64,000 nucleotides of DNA. Source: Archangium gephyra (lineage in GTDB: Bacteria > Myxococcota > Myxococcia > Myxococcales > Myxococcaceae). The stretch lies in contig NZ_CP011509.1 in assembly GCF_001027285.1 (NCBI RefSeq), positions 4,844,501 through 4,908,500 on the forward strand, written 5' to 3'. The notes under the pieces were generated by a model that saw nothing but the letters and a program-made list of their open reading frames with translations, was not told the origin of the DNA and did not search any database. Positions 8,741 to 17,133 of the stretch are shown piece after piece. Both the position numbers and the translations under genes were made by a program. Position 1 is the stretch's first letter; every line of letters begins with the position of its first letter.

Positions 8741-9331
8741 TGAAGCTGCGTATAGGCAGGCTAGAGGCAATCTGGAAGGAGAAGACGCCTTGATGGGGCG
8801 CTGCGTCAGGGAGGGCTTCGCACCCGCCAGCACTTGGCCTCCCGCCGCCTCCACTAGAAGTTACCCGCCGCCTTGAGTCGAACCCACTCCTGACGAGGAG
8901 GAGTGGAGCATCTTGGGGGACCAGATCGGTTCTTGTCGGACCAGAGTTGGAGCAGATCCGTATGCGTATAGGCAGGAGAGAGACGGTGTAAGAGGGGCCG
9001 AGGAGGGCCGCTGACGGGTGCCGGCCGGGCTGTGAGCCGGGCCGGTGGAGAGGCCACGCAGCCTGCTTGGGCAGGCCTGCCCAGGCCGCCCTCCCATGAG
9101 GAGCGCGGCAGGGGCATCAGGTCTCTTGGCTGTGGCGGCGTCAGCCTCAACACCCTGCGTCCTGGGGTGGCGCTCGCGCCGGAGTAATGATGCAGAAAAT
9201 CGGCGGTGACATGACGTCACGCCACCTGGCTCCCGGCCGGGGCGGGCCTTCGCGCGTCCTCTGCTTGTACAATCCGATTTCCCGGAAGACGATGGTTCGT
9301 TGCATTTCTCTGCCCCGGCAAAGGAAGTCTC
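8741..9331. other. Gene-free stretch with short repeats
   Basis: No convincing gene was seen. A 13-bp direct repeat, GCGTATAGGCAGG, occurs at about 8752 and 8964. ATGATGCAGAAAATCGGCGG at 9187-9206 recurs with one change at 13603-13622, beside the IS91 relic, and sequence near 9148-9182 also resembles 13757-13798. This looks like old insertion-sequence debris upstream of the Kelch gene promoter. Confidence 0.35.
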
Positions 9332-11487
9332 ATGCATCGGAAGTCAGTCACCGCGCTGCTCTGTCTCTTGGGGTTCTCCATCAGCCTCTCGGGCTGCGGC
9401 CAACGCCCGGAGCAGGACTCAAACCCGCACTCGCGGACAATCACCCTGGACGGCCGCGGCTACACACCCGTCTGGGCCGGCACGGGCAGCATGAGCGGGT
9501 ACCGCTCCGGGCACACCGCCACCCTGCTCTCCAACGGCGGGGTCCTCGTCGCGGGCGGCTACGGGGGTGAAGGGGCGATCGCCACCGCCGAACTCTACGA
9601 CCCGGCTACCGGCTCCTGGAGCCCCACCGGCAACCTGGCCGCCCCCCGCTCCTGGCACACCGCCATCCTGCTCTCCAACGGCAAGGTTCTCATCGCCGGG
9701 GGCGACAACGGGTTCCTCACCGCCACCGCCGAGCTCTACGACCCGGCCACCGGCTCCTGGAGCTCCACCGGCAACCTGGCCGGTCCCCGCATCGGGCACA
9801 CCGCCTCCCTGCTCTCCAACGGCAAGGTCCTCATCACAGGGGGCCAGGACAGCGGCGGGCTCCTCGCCACCGCCGAGCTCTACGATCCGGCCACGGGCTC
9901 CTGGAGTCCCACCGCGAGCATGGGCGAGCGCCGCATCGGGCACACCGCCACCCCTCTGCCCTCGGGCAAGGTCCTCGTCACCGGCGGCTACCGGAACTTC
10001 GTGGAGGAGTCCCTCACCACCGCCGAGCTCTACGACCCCGCCACCGGTTCTTGGAGTCCCGCCGCGAACATGGACGAGCACCACGCCTGGCACACCGCCA
10101 CCCTGCTCCCCTCCGGCAAGGTCTTCGTCACGGGCGGCTCCGGTAGCGAGGAGTTCGCCACCACCGAGTCCTACGACCCCGCCACCAACTCCTGGAGCCC
10201 GGCTCGCAGCATGAGGGCCCTCTTCGGGTCGCATACCGCCACGTTGCTCCCCAACGGCAAACTCCTGGTCACGAGTGACTTCTGGCGCCAAGCGTATCGT
10301 CCCGCCACCGCGGACCTCTACGACCCGGTCACCGACTCCTGGACGGTCCTCACCCCACGAAGCCCTCTGCGCAGCGCGCATACCGTCACCCTCCTGCTTT
10401 CCGGCAAGGTGCTCTTCGCGGGGGGCTGGAGGAGGAATCCCTGTTCCTCGACACGGCGGAGCTGTACGACTCCAACGCCTCGACCTGGGCTCCCGCCCGT
10501 GCGATGGATGCCCCCCGTTACGCCTTCACCCTGACCCCGCTCTCCTCCGGGCGGATCCTCGTGGCGGGCGGGTCCTTCGAGCGCACGTCCGCGGGAGTCT
10601 ATGACCCCGGCTCGGACACCTGGACTCCCACCGGCGACATGGCCCAGGGCCGTATCTGGCATACGGCCACCCGGCTCTCCTCCGGCGAGGTTCTCCTCAC
10701 GGGAGGTTATGGAGACCCCTCCAGCGCGCTCTCCTCGGTGGAGCTGTTCGACCCCCACCTCCAGACCTTCCGTGTCGCGGCCAGCATGGCAACCGCCCGC
10801 CATGAGCACACCGCCACCCTGCTGCCTTCCGGCAAGGTGCTCGTCACCGGTGGTGCCTCCGAGGAGGGCGTGCTCGCTTCCGCGGAGCTGTATGACCCGG
10901 CCACTGGCGCCTGGAGCCCCACGGCCCGCATGGGCAGCGCCCGCTACCTTCACACCGCCACGCCCCTGCCTTCCGGCAAGGTGCTCGTCACCGGTGGCCC
11001 CCACCTCACCTCCGCGGAGCTGTACGACCCGGCCACCCGCTCCTGGACTCCTGCCTCCCGCATGGCCACCGCCCGCCACGCGCACACCGCCACCCTGCTG
11101 CCTTCCGGCGAGGTGCTCGTCACCGGTGGCATCAACGCCACGGACGGGTGGTCCTCCCTGGCCTCAGCGGAGCGCTACGATCCGGCCACCAACACCTGGA
11201 GTCCCACCGGCGGCCTGATCACGCCCCGGAGCCACCACACCGCCACCTTGCTTCCCAATGGCAGGGTCCTCATCACCGGCGGCTTCGACAACGCCGGGGT
11301 GGCTGCCACCTCCGAGCTCTACGACCCGGCCACCAGCTCCTGGTCTCCCACCACCGACCTGAACGAGCGCCGCACCTATCACGGCGCGAGCTTGCTCCCC
11401 CATGGCAAGGTGCTCGTCGCCGGGGGGCGGAACGCCTCCGGCGATATCGCCTCGGCCGAGCTCTACGATCCGGCCTCCGGCCTCTGA
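9332..11487 (+). pseudogene. Kelch-repeat lipoprotein, split by a frameshift
   Basis: A secreted lipoprotein (lipobox SLSGC near residue 24) made almost entirely of Kelch-type beta-propeller repeats of 47-49 residues (YDPATGSW...HTATLL..GKVLVTGG). I count 14. The frame from 9332 runs to 10534, but the repeat pattern leaves it at the six-G run 10420-10425. It resumes in another frame as LEEESLFLDTAELYD and continues to 11487. One missing G explains the break, so this is either a slippage mutation or a sequencing error in an intact gene of about 718 residues. If real, the first product has seven repeats. A surface binding role is inferred from the family. Confidence 0.8.
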
Positions 11488-11830
11488 ACGAGTGGCCGAA
11501 CCCAGCCCAGCAGCGCCTCCATCGCGGCGCTGGCGTGACTGGGTCGTGATCAGACGTTTCCGAACAACGGCGGGACTGATGTTGTGAATCGTTGCCTTGA
11601 AGGGCCGTTCATCCCTTTCCCATTCGTCCCGCACCGAGAACACGAAGCCATTGTCAATACCGGTGCTGTCATGGTGGGCATCGAGGGGGAGCGCGCGCAA
11701 CTCGGCTGCCCCTGCACACTCAACCTGTGGGAGGCAGGCGGGCCGCGCACCGTCACCATTGGGAACGTCACCTTCCCGGTGAGCCAGCAGGCGGCGCCCC
11801 GAGCACGGCCACTGCGAGCCGTGCCGAGCC
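11488..11830. other. Gene-poor stretch with duplicated flank
   Basis: About 11752-11830 (minus) is a diverged copy of sequence found downstream of the immunity gene at 42098-42185. The remaining part has open frames on both strands, but none that I recognise. Confidence 0.4.
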
Positions 11831-11932
11831 TCAAGGGGTGGAGCGCCCGCCGATCTCCGGGAAGCGCTCGTAGGCCCGCTTGAACGCGTCCAGGTGAGTG
11901 GGGTTGTCCAAGTCGAGCGGCGCATCCGCTCA
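11831..11932 (-). pseudogene. 3' relic of a DUF5953-like immunity gene
   Basis: The minus strand encodes DAPLDLDNPTHLDAFKRAY, then ERFPEIGGRSTP and a stop at 11831-11833. This is nearly the same as the last 30 residues of the immunity proteins ending at 42097 and 50325. Homology stops sharply at 11932. About 80 bp of the downstream flank is shared with the 42.1 kb locus, so a toxin/immunity cassette or part of it once sat here. Confidence 0.75.
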
Positions 11933-12162
11933 CTGATGAGAGCAGCCAGAGTTCCTCGGCCTCCCAGGGCTCACGAAAGCCCGTGAGAGGCTAACCGCGT
12001 CGTTCATCCCTCGGCGCTGGGAAGGAGCTGCTGCCTCGCTCCCCCATAATAAGGGCCTTGCTACCTCGGTGATCGTCCTCGTCGACCCGGGCTTCTGGGC
12101 GCCTTTCATCGTGCTGGGCCGGGGTGCCTCTCTGCGCGCGATGGCGCCCCAGCCTGGAGTCA

Positions 12163-13458
12163 CTACTGGCCAAAACGCTGGCGATACTCCGAGGAATTGA
12201 GGGCGCCGTTGATGATGCCACGGTAGTCACCGGTGGAGTTGAGCGCGTTCAGCCACCAATTATAGCCCTCTGGATCGGGCTGGCGCCGGAGGAAGGCGGT
12301 GTAGACCCGAGTGACATACGCTGAGTTGTAATTGGGCGAACTCGGGTCCAGCTCCGGGTGCTGAGTGCGGTGCTCCTGGGATTCGAAGAGAGACCGCGCG
12401 AAGCTGGTGCGGGTTGCGGCGATACAGGTCGAGTCCCCATTGCAGCTCCGCAGCCAGTCCAAAGCGTTCCAGAATCCGTTCAGGTCAGCCGGGCGCGCGA
12501 GCACGTCCATGTAGGTCTGCCCAACGAAGAGCTCCAAATTATCAATGGAGTAGATAAGCCGGATGGAGGCTACATCGCCGGGGCTCAGCGCGGTGCGATT
12601 TCCAATAGTTTGTCCCCCCAACGTCTCGATCGTAGGCAGGCCGTTCTTCGAGAATGCATACGCATCGTAGTGCATGATGGAGTTGTAGTCGTAGGCGAGC
12701 AGGTCGGCGCCGTAGGTGGTCTTCGTCTCGAACTGGGAAGCATGGCCATCCATGATGTTCTCCCACCGGATGCGTACGAAGGAGTCGCGGTCCTCGCGGC
12801 TCTGCTCATGCCATAGGCCCAGCAAATGCCCAATCTCGTGCATGGTGTTGCCCGTGGAGCACTCGGGAACCAAGTTCACCCACTGCTGGTTGCCCACCCG
12901 TCCCACCGAGCTTGTGCACACGCCGGGAGTAGTGCCCGTCCGAAAGGTGACGTAGGCCGGGTATTGTGAGGCGTTGCTCGCCGTGCGCAGCACGAAGCGG
13001 ATGTTCGTGGCCTGCTGCCATGCGTTCATGGCGTCCGTCACCCGTGAGGGGTTGGACAGGGCGGGATCGATGGTGTATGGAACCGTGGAGTTGAGCCATC
13101 GCGTGTCGAGGTTGTCTACGGCTACCCCCTGCGCATGGATGCTACTGGCCTCGATCTCGCCCCGTGCCTCCACCTCGCGCGTGCGCGCCTCCACCTCCTC
13201 CACGGTGCCGATGATCATGTCCCCCTCCATGATCGCCAGCCCGTTCACCTCCGCGTAGTGCACCGACTCCATCTTCCTATGGGTGGCGTTCCAGGCGTAT
13301 CCCTTGCGGATAGGTGCTTGGGACGACACCAGTGCCGTCTCCGGATTCACTGGCGGACGCAGCGCTTCCATGGCTGCCTCCGGGCCGCAGGCGATGAGTA
13401 GCAAGCAGGGGACGAACAGCGTGGCTCCGAGCGTCCACCTCATTGTGATTCGATGCAT
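12163..13458 (-). CDS. Astacin-family (M12A) metalloprotease lipoprotein
   Basis: A 431-residue secreted zinc protease. The lipobox LLIAC puts the lipidated Cys at about residue 24. The zinc and catalytic signature HEIGHLLGLWHE is at 207-218 and the Met-turn SIMHYD at 260-265, as in astacins. The C-terminal 120 residues (FVGQTYMDVLARPAD..., YTAFLRRQPDPEGYNWWL) match DUF4214, which often accompanies secreted repeat proteins. The ATG at 13458 is chosen over 13482 because AGGA lies six bases upstream and the signal peptide follows directly. A role in extracellular protein digestion or predation is inferred. Confidence 0.9.
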   Translation of the reverse strand: MHRITMRWTLGATLFVPCLLLIACGPEAAMEALRPPVNPETALVSSQAPIRKGYAWNATHRKMESVHYAEVNGLAIMEGDMIIGTVEEVEARTREVEARGEIEASSIHAQGVAVDNLDTRWLNSTVPYTIDPALSNPSRVTDAMNAWQQATNIRFVLRTASNASQYPAYVTFRTGTTPGVCTSSVGRVGNQQWVNLVPECSTGNTMHEIGHLLGLWHEQSREDRDSFVRIRWENIMDGHASQFETKTTYGADLLAYDYNSIMHYDAYAFSKNGLPTIETLGGQTIGNRTALSPGDVASIRLIYSIDNLELFVGQTYMDVLARPADLNGFWNALDWLRSCNGDSTCIAATRTSFARSLFESQEHRTQHPELDPSSPNYNSAYVTRVYTAFLRRQPDPEGYNWWLNALNSTGDYRGIINGALNSSEYRQRFGQ

Positions 13459-13750
13459 GGTTTTTCCTAGAGCCTCATTCAAAGATAGTGGCTATCCGCG
13501 TATTGCCCTTGGCATAGCGAGAGTGAGAATCCTGCTGCCCTGAAGATCGCCTTGTGGGCCGAGCAGGTTCCCCTCAAATTGAAGGAGTCAACGAGGAGGA
13601 AAATGATGCAGGAAATCGGCGGAACCATCCCCTCATTTCGACGAAGCCCAATGATTTCAAAGACTTACAAATCAGACAGACTGTGAGAATCCTCAGTGAT
13701 TTCGGGCACTTGCGAAAATGAGGAGATGCCTCAGGTGGCCAGCACCATCA
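13459..13750. other. Gene-free flank of the IS91 relic
   Basis: Holds the upstream region of the astacin gene and then sequence next to the transposase 3' end. ATGATGCAGGAAATCGGCGG (13603-13622) matches 9187-9206 at 19 of 20 positions. The G+C content is lower than in the flanking genes. No open gene was seen. Confidence 0.4.
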
Positions 13751-14655
13751 CTACGCCTCAACACCACGCGGCCTGAGGGGCCCGCGCGCCGGGGCTAGCC
13801 TCGCACCTGCCGTGGGCAAGCCCAAGTGCTCCAGTCTCGCTCGCACTCCCCTGCCTTCACGTACGCCAACACCCGGCGCCTGCCTCCACACCAGGGACAG
13901 GTGAAGACATCCAAGTCGAACGTCCTCTTGAGCAACCCTGCCCAATCCACTCGCGGTGTCCTCTCCTTCATCCGCTCCTTCCTGGCCGCTGCCTCACTCC
14001 CCGCTCTCGCCTCCTCTGCTTGGGGGACCAGAAATGGCCGCAGTTTGGCGCCTGGAGCAAAGACGCCGTGGAACCTCGTGAGGTTTGCCCGAGGCGGAGG
14101 CACCAGGGACGCCACACGCCGTAACAGTTCCAGCCCGGTGAAGAGCAGGTGCGTGGCGCCGTCCGGCAGCGGGCGCTTCATGCGATAGGCGATGCGACCG
14201 TCCTCCGCTCGTTACAAACGCTCCAGCGCCAGTGCGCCACGCGCCCCGTAGCGGTATGGCCGCTCCAGTCCCTGCCTGTCGTTGGCATGCAAATGCGTGT
14301 TGGCGTGCAAGGAGAATCCCTCCATGAAGGCGCATCGGGGCTGCTTGCTGGGAGGGGGCCGGACGTCCACCTCCGTCCAGCTGAACGACCCGGCTCCGAC
14401 CTGCCCACCGCGCAAGCCCTGCCGCCGTGCCCTTCGGCGCTGCAGGGCAAACACCGCGCGCAGGAAGACGGTGAGGACGTCCGAGAGCAGTCCCACGTCC
14501 TTGAGCAGCACCCACCGCACCCGGTGCGGAAAGGACAGCGTCCACTGCCGATAGGGCACGTGCGGCAGCACCTGCTCCACCAGACCTCGAGCGCCTCGCG
14601 CATAGCGTACCTGTCCGGCAGCGCCCAGTGGGCGAAGATGCCTGAGGGCATGCAC
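13751..14655 (-). pseudogene. IS91-family transposase, multiply broken
   Basis: On the minus strand, 14655 onward reads [20 protein letters not shown] and [21 protein letters not shown], then jumps to [20 protein letters not shown] and ALALERL. This is the IS91 (Y2, HUH) transposase order with the central part deleted, including the HUH metal site. TAA at 14214-14212 replaces the Ser codon before RAEDGRIAYRMKRPLPDG; the same frame then continues to TFDLDVFTCPWCGGRRRVLAYV. Near 13850 the frame shifts and the tail (LEHLGLPTAG...) ends at 13751. The N-terminal zinc-binding region is also gone. Loss is by deletion, nonsense mutation and frameshift, so the element cannot move itself. Confidence 0.8.
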
Positions 14656-14769
14656 GCCACCGGCAGCGGCACCAACCTGTGGACGGCCACCGAGGGCGTC
14701 AGCGGCGTCACCAATCCGGCCACCGGCGGGCGCGTGGTCTTCTTCGTGGACCAGGCCTCGGTGGACTGA
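14640..14769 (+). pseudogene. Unrecognised 3' gene fragment
   Basis: A plus-strand frame reads [20 protein letters not shown], then [12 protein letters not shown] and TGA. The end looks like real coding sequence, but upstream the frame runs antisense into the transposase relic. It may be the C-terminus of a gene cut by the insertion. No family was recognised. Confidence 0.25.
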
Positions 14770-14778
14770 GCCCAGCGC

Positions 14779-15642
14779 TCACGCGCGCGCCACGAGCTCC
14801 TTCAGCACCGTCTCCAGCGGGACGGTGCCCTTGAGGGAGCCGGCCTCGCCGCGCTCGAATTCGATCCACCCCTCGTTGAAGCCGTCGAGCATCTGCGTGC
14901 GAGGGAGGGGATGCTTCATGCCCTGCGAGGAGAACAGGGCCGCCCAGGTCTCGCGAGGCACGGCCTCCATGCGGACCGGACGGCCCAGGAGCCGGGTGAA
15001 GGTGGCCGCGAGCTCGTTGGGGCTCACGCGGCGCGGCCCTTCCAACTCGACGATCCGCCTGCCCTCCCACCGCTCCTGAAGCAACCCGGTCGCCACGCGG
15101 CCGATGTCCTCCGTGGCGACCATGGGCACCGGCTTGTCGAGCGGCTGCAGGAAGCTCGGGACCACGCCGCGCTCGCGCGCTGGCGCCACGTCCCAGACCG
15201 AGTTCTCCATGAACCACGCGGGCCGCAGGAAGGTGATGGGCATGGACACCTCCCAGAGCATCCGCTCCAGGATGCCGAGCTGGCTGAGCAGGTTGGACTG
15301 GCGCGCCTGGGCCCCGATGGTCGACAGGCACACGATCTTCGGCACACGTGCCGCCTCGAGCGCCATTCGCAGCGCGGTGGCCATCTCCCGCACCTCGGGG
15401 AAGCCGGGAGTCGGGTCGAACAGCGGGGGAAGGATGACGAAGACGCCCTCCGTTCCCTTGAACGCGGCCGTGAGCGCTCCGGCATCGCGGATATCGGCCA
15501 GGGCGAGCTCACAGCCGCGCTCCTTCCACGCGGCGCCCTTGCTCGCGTCACGCACCACGGCACGGACCTGCTGCCTCGCACTCAACAGCGTTCGGGCGAC
15601 GGCGCCGCCGACCTGCCCGGTGATTCCCGTAATGGTAAACAG
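14779..15642 (-). CDS. NmrA-like NAD(P)-binding protein (CTG start)
   Basis: An atypical short-chain reductase-like protein of the NmrA/NAD(P)-binding group (about 287 residues). These act as NAD(P)H-dependent quinone reductases or redox sensors. The glycine-rich nucleotide motif TGITGQVGGAVA lies before the first ATG/GTG/TTG that a gene finder would accept (15585), so the protein must begin upstream. CTG at 15642 has a perfect AGGAGG six bases before it and gives the usual family N-terminus (x-F-T-I-T-G). There is no ATG or GTG nearby. It is divergent from a LysR regulator that likely controls it. Confidence 0.8.
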   Translation of the reverse strand: MFTITGITGQVGGAVARTLLSARQQVRAVVRDASKGAAWKERGCELALADIRDAGALTAAFKGTEGVFVILPPLFDPTPGFPEVREMATALRMALEAARVPKIVCLSTIGAQARQSNLLSQLGILERMLWEVSMPITFLRPAWFMENSVWDVAPARERGVVPSFLQPLDKPVPMVATEDIGRVATGLLQERWEGRRIVELEGPRRVSPNELAATFTRLLGRPVRMEAVPRETWAALFSSQGMKHPLPRTQMLDGFNEGWIEFERGEAGSLKGTVPLETVLKELVARA

Positions 15643-15706
15643 GGTGTTCCTCCTCGCGTGGGTTGTCTGTCGTACCGCGCGGAGGAACTATGGGAATGGA
15701 GCGCCG

Positions 15707-15735
15707 TTGACTGAAGTGCATTCGGGGCACATCAT
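15707..15735 (+). promoter_or_regulatory. Candidate housekeeping promoter for the LysR gene
   Basis: TTGACT at 15707-15712 and CATCAT at 15730-15735, with a 17-bp spacer, placing transcription start about 20 bp before the ATG at 15762. The -35 is strong and the -10 matches TATAAT at four of six positions. Confidence 0.4.
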
Positions 15736-15761
15736 TCGTGACGAGGAGTCACGAGTTTCCC

Positions 15762-16661
15762 ATGGCCATGGATGGACGATTGTTGGCCGGCATCAGCGTC
15801 CTGGTCGCCGTCGTCGAGGGCGGGAGCTTCGCTCGCGCGGCGGAAGCGCTTGGGCTCTCTCCCTCGGGCGTCAGCCGCGCGATCGCCCGGCTGGAGGCGC
15901 GCGTCGGCGTGCGGCTGCTCGACAGGACGACGCGCTCCACGCGACTGACGGACGAGGGCCGCCGCTTCTATGAGCAGGTCGGTCCGCTCCTCGCGGGGAT
16001 GGAGGAGGCGGCCATCCAGGCCTCGGGCACCTCGAACACGGTGCGGGGGCGGCTGCGCGTGATGGTGGATCCGTTCTTCTCGCGGCTGCTCCTGGCGCCG
16101 CGCCTGGCCGAGCTCCTCGACCGTTACCCGGACCTCGAGCTCGAATTGCTCACGCGCGACGAGTTCGGTGACCTGGTGGCCAGCGGCGTCGACGTGGCGA
16201 TCCGCTTTGGCTTTCCCCCGGCGTCGTCGCTGGTCTCGCGCCGGCTGCTCGAAACGCGCATCCTCACGGTGGCGGCGCCGGCGTATCTCGAAAGGTACGG
16301 CAGGCCCAAGACCCCGGCGGACCTGACCCGGCATGCATGCATCCAGTTCCTCGATCCGCTGACGGGACGGCCCTTCGCGTGGGAGTTCAGGCGCCGCGGG
16401 AAGACGGTGCCGGTCGAGACCCGGGGGCCCCTGCTGGTCACGGACGTGGGCACCATGCTGGGCGCGTGCCTGGCGGGTGCGGGCGTGGCCCAGGTCATGG
16501 CGCTCGGCGTGCAGGATTTGTTGAAGCAGGGCCGGCTCCTCGAGCTCTTTCCCGATTGGCCCGACGAGACCTTTCCGCTCTACGCCTTGTACCCCTCGCG
16601 GCACCATCCGGCCGCGAAGGTCCGTACCTTCATCGACTTCTGTCTGGAGACGATCCGCTGA
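15762..16661 (+). CDS. LysR family transcriptional regulator
   Basis: A 299-residue LysR-type regulator. The N-terminal winged helix-turn-helix is clear (LVAVVEGGSFARAAEALGLS, then VSRAIARLEARVGVRLLDRT at about residues 10-55). A periplasmic-binding-like effector domain follows (LRVMVDPFFSRLLLAPRLAEL through YALYPSRHHPAAKVRTFIDF), as in the CrgA/DsdC-like subgroup. ATG at 15762 is preferred over 15738 because GAGGAG lies upstream and homologues begin close to the DNA-binding domain. It is divergent from the NmrA-like reductase, the usual LysR arrangement, and probably regulates it. Confidence 0.9.
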   Translation: MAMDGRLLAGISVLVAVVEGGSFARAAEALGLSPSGVSRAIARLEARVGVRLLDRTTRSTRLTDEGRRFYEQVGPLLAGMEEAAIQASGTSNTVRGRLRVMVDPFFSRLLLAPRLAELLDRYPDLELELLTRDEFGDLVASGVDVAIRFGFPPASSLVSRRLLETRILTVAAPAYLERYGRPKTPADLTRHACIQFLDPLTGRPFAWEFRRRGKTVPVETRGPLLVTDVGTMLGACLAGAGVAQVMALGVQDLLKQGRLLELFPDWPDETFPLYALYPSRHHPAAKVRTFIDFCLETIR

Positions 16662-16674
16662 CGCCCTCCGGACG

Positions 16675-16880
16675 TCACGGCCTGGGCATGAACCGCGGGT
16701 GCTCCAGAATGGCGCGTACTGCGTTGGGTGCCGTCAGGTACGCACAGGTGAAGACATCCAACGCTTTCCGTCCTGCGCAGCCGCTTCGCGACAGTCCACT
16801 CGCGGCGTCCGCGGCTTCTTCGGTTCCTTCCTGACCGCGCTCTCAGGTGCCACGCTCGCCCCCTCCTCACCTGCTTGGGG
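16675..16880 (-). pseudogene. Second IS91-type transposase tail relic
   Basis: The minus strand encodes LDVFTC joined directly to AYLTAPNAVRAILEHPRF, with a stop at 16675. This is the extreme C-terminus of an IS91-family transposase with the CGGRR part of the zinc motif deleted. Nearby sequence (16740-16880) is a diverged copy of 13895-14025. Confidence 0.6.
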
Positions 16881-16892
16881 TCAAAGGGAGCC

Positions 16893-17085
16893 ATGCGTCG
16901 AACCGAATCCTTTGACACCTTCCCCGGTTTCCGTTCGCTCTGGCTGGCGGTCCTGGCCAGCAACATCGGAACTGGCGTTCGCGCTCGTTGCCGGCACGCT
17001 GGCGGACATCGTTGACCGGCGGCGATACCTGCTCTGGGTGCAGCTGTGGATGCTCTTCGTGGCCACGCTGGTCGCCCTGCGGGAG
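16893..17085 (+). pseudogene. MFS transporter 5' relic
   Basis: MRRTESFDTFPGFRSLWLAV then LASNIGT is the start and first helix of an MFS_3-type exporter. After an internal loss of roughly 100 bp the frame shifts to LVAGTLADIVDRRRYLLWVQ and LWMLFVATLVAL, the second to fourth helix region. It ends where a copy of the bioY 3' end begins. Confidence 0.65.
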
Positions 17086-17131
17086 GATGCCCCTCGCCTG
17101 GAGGCTCATACGGCCTCGCGCGCCCTGAAGG
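17085..17131 (+). repeat. Copy of the bioY 3' end
   Basis: These 47 bases match 939-985 (the last 15 codons and stop of bioY) at all but one position. With the IS91 tail and the TCCTTTGACACCTTCC block at 16906-16924 (also 238-254), the order of three elements matches the 0.15-1.0 kb region. Confidence 0.8.
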
Positions 17132-17133
17132 GT

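Noticed and set aside
8854-9337. Minus-strand open frames in the spacer before the Kelch gene
   Set aside because: Low-complexity Pro/Arg/Ser composition, no ribosome-binding site, no family pattern.
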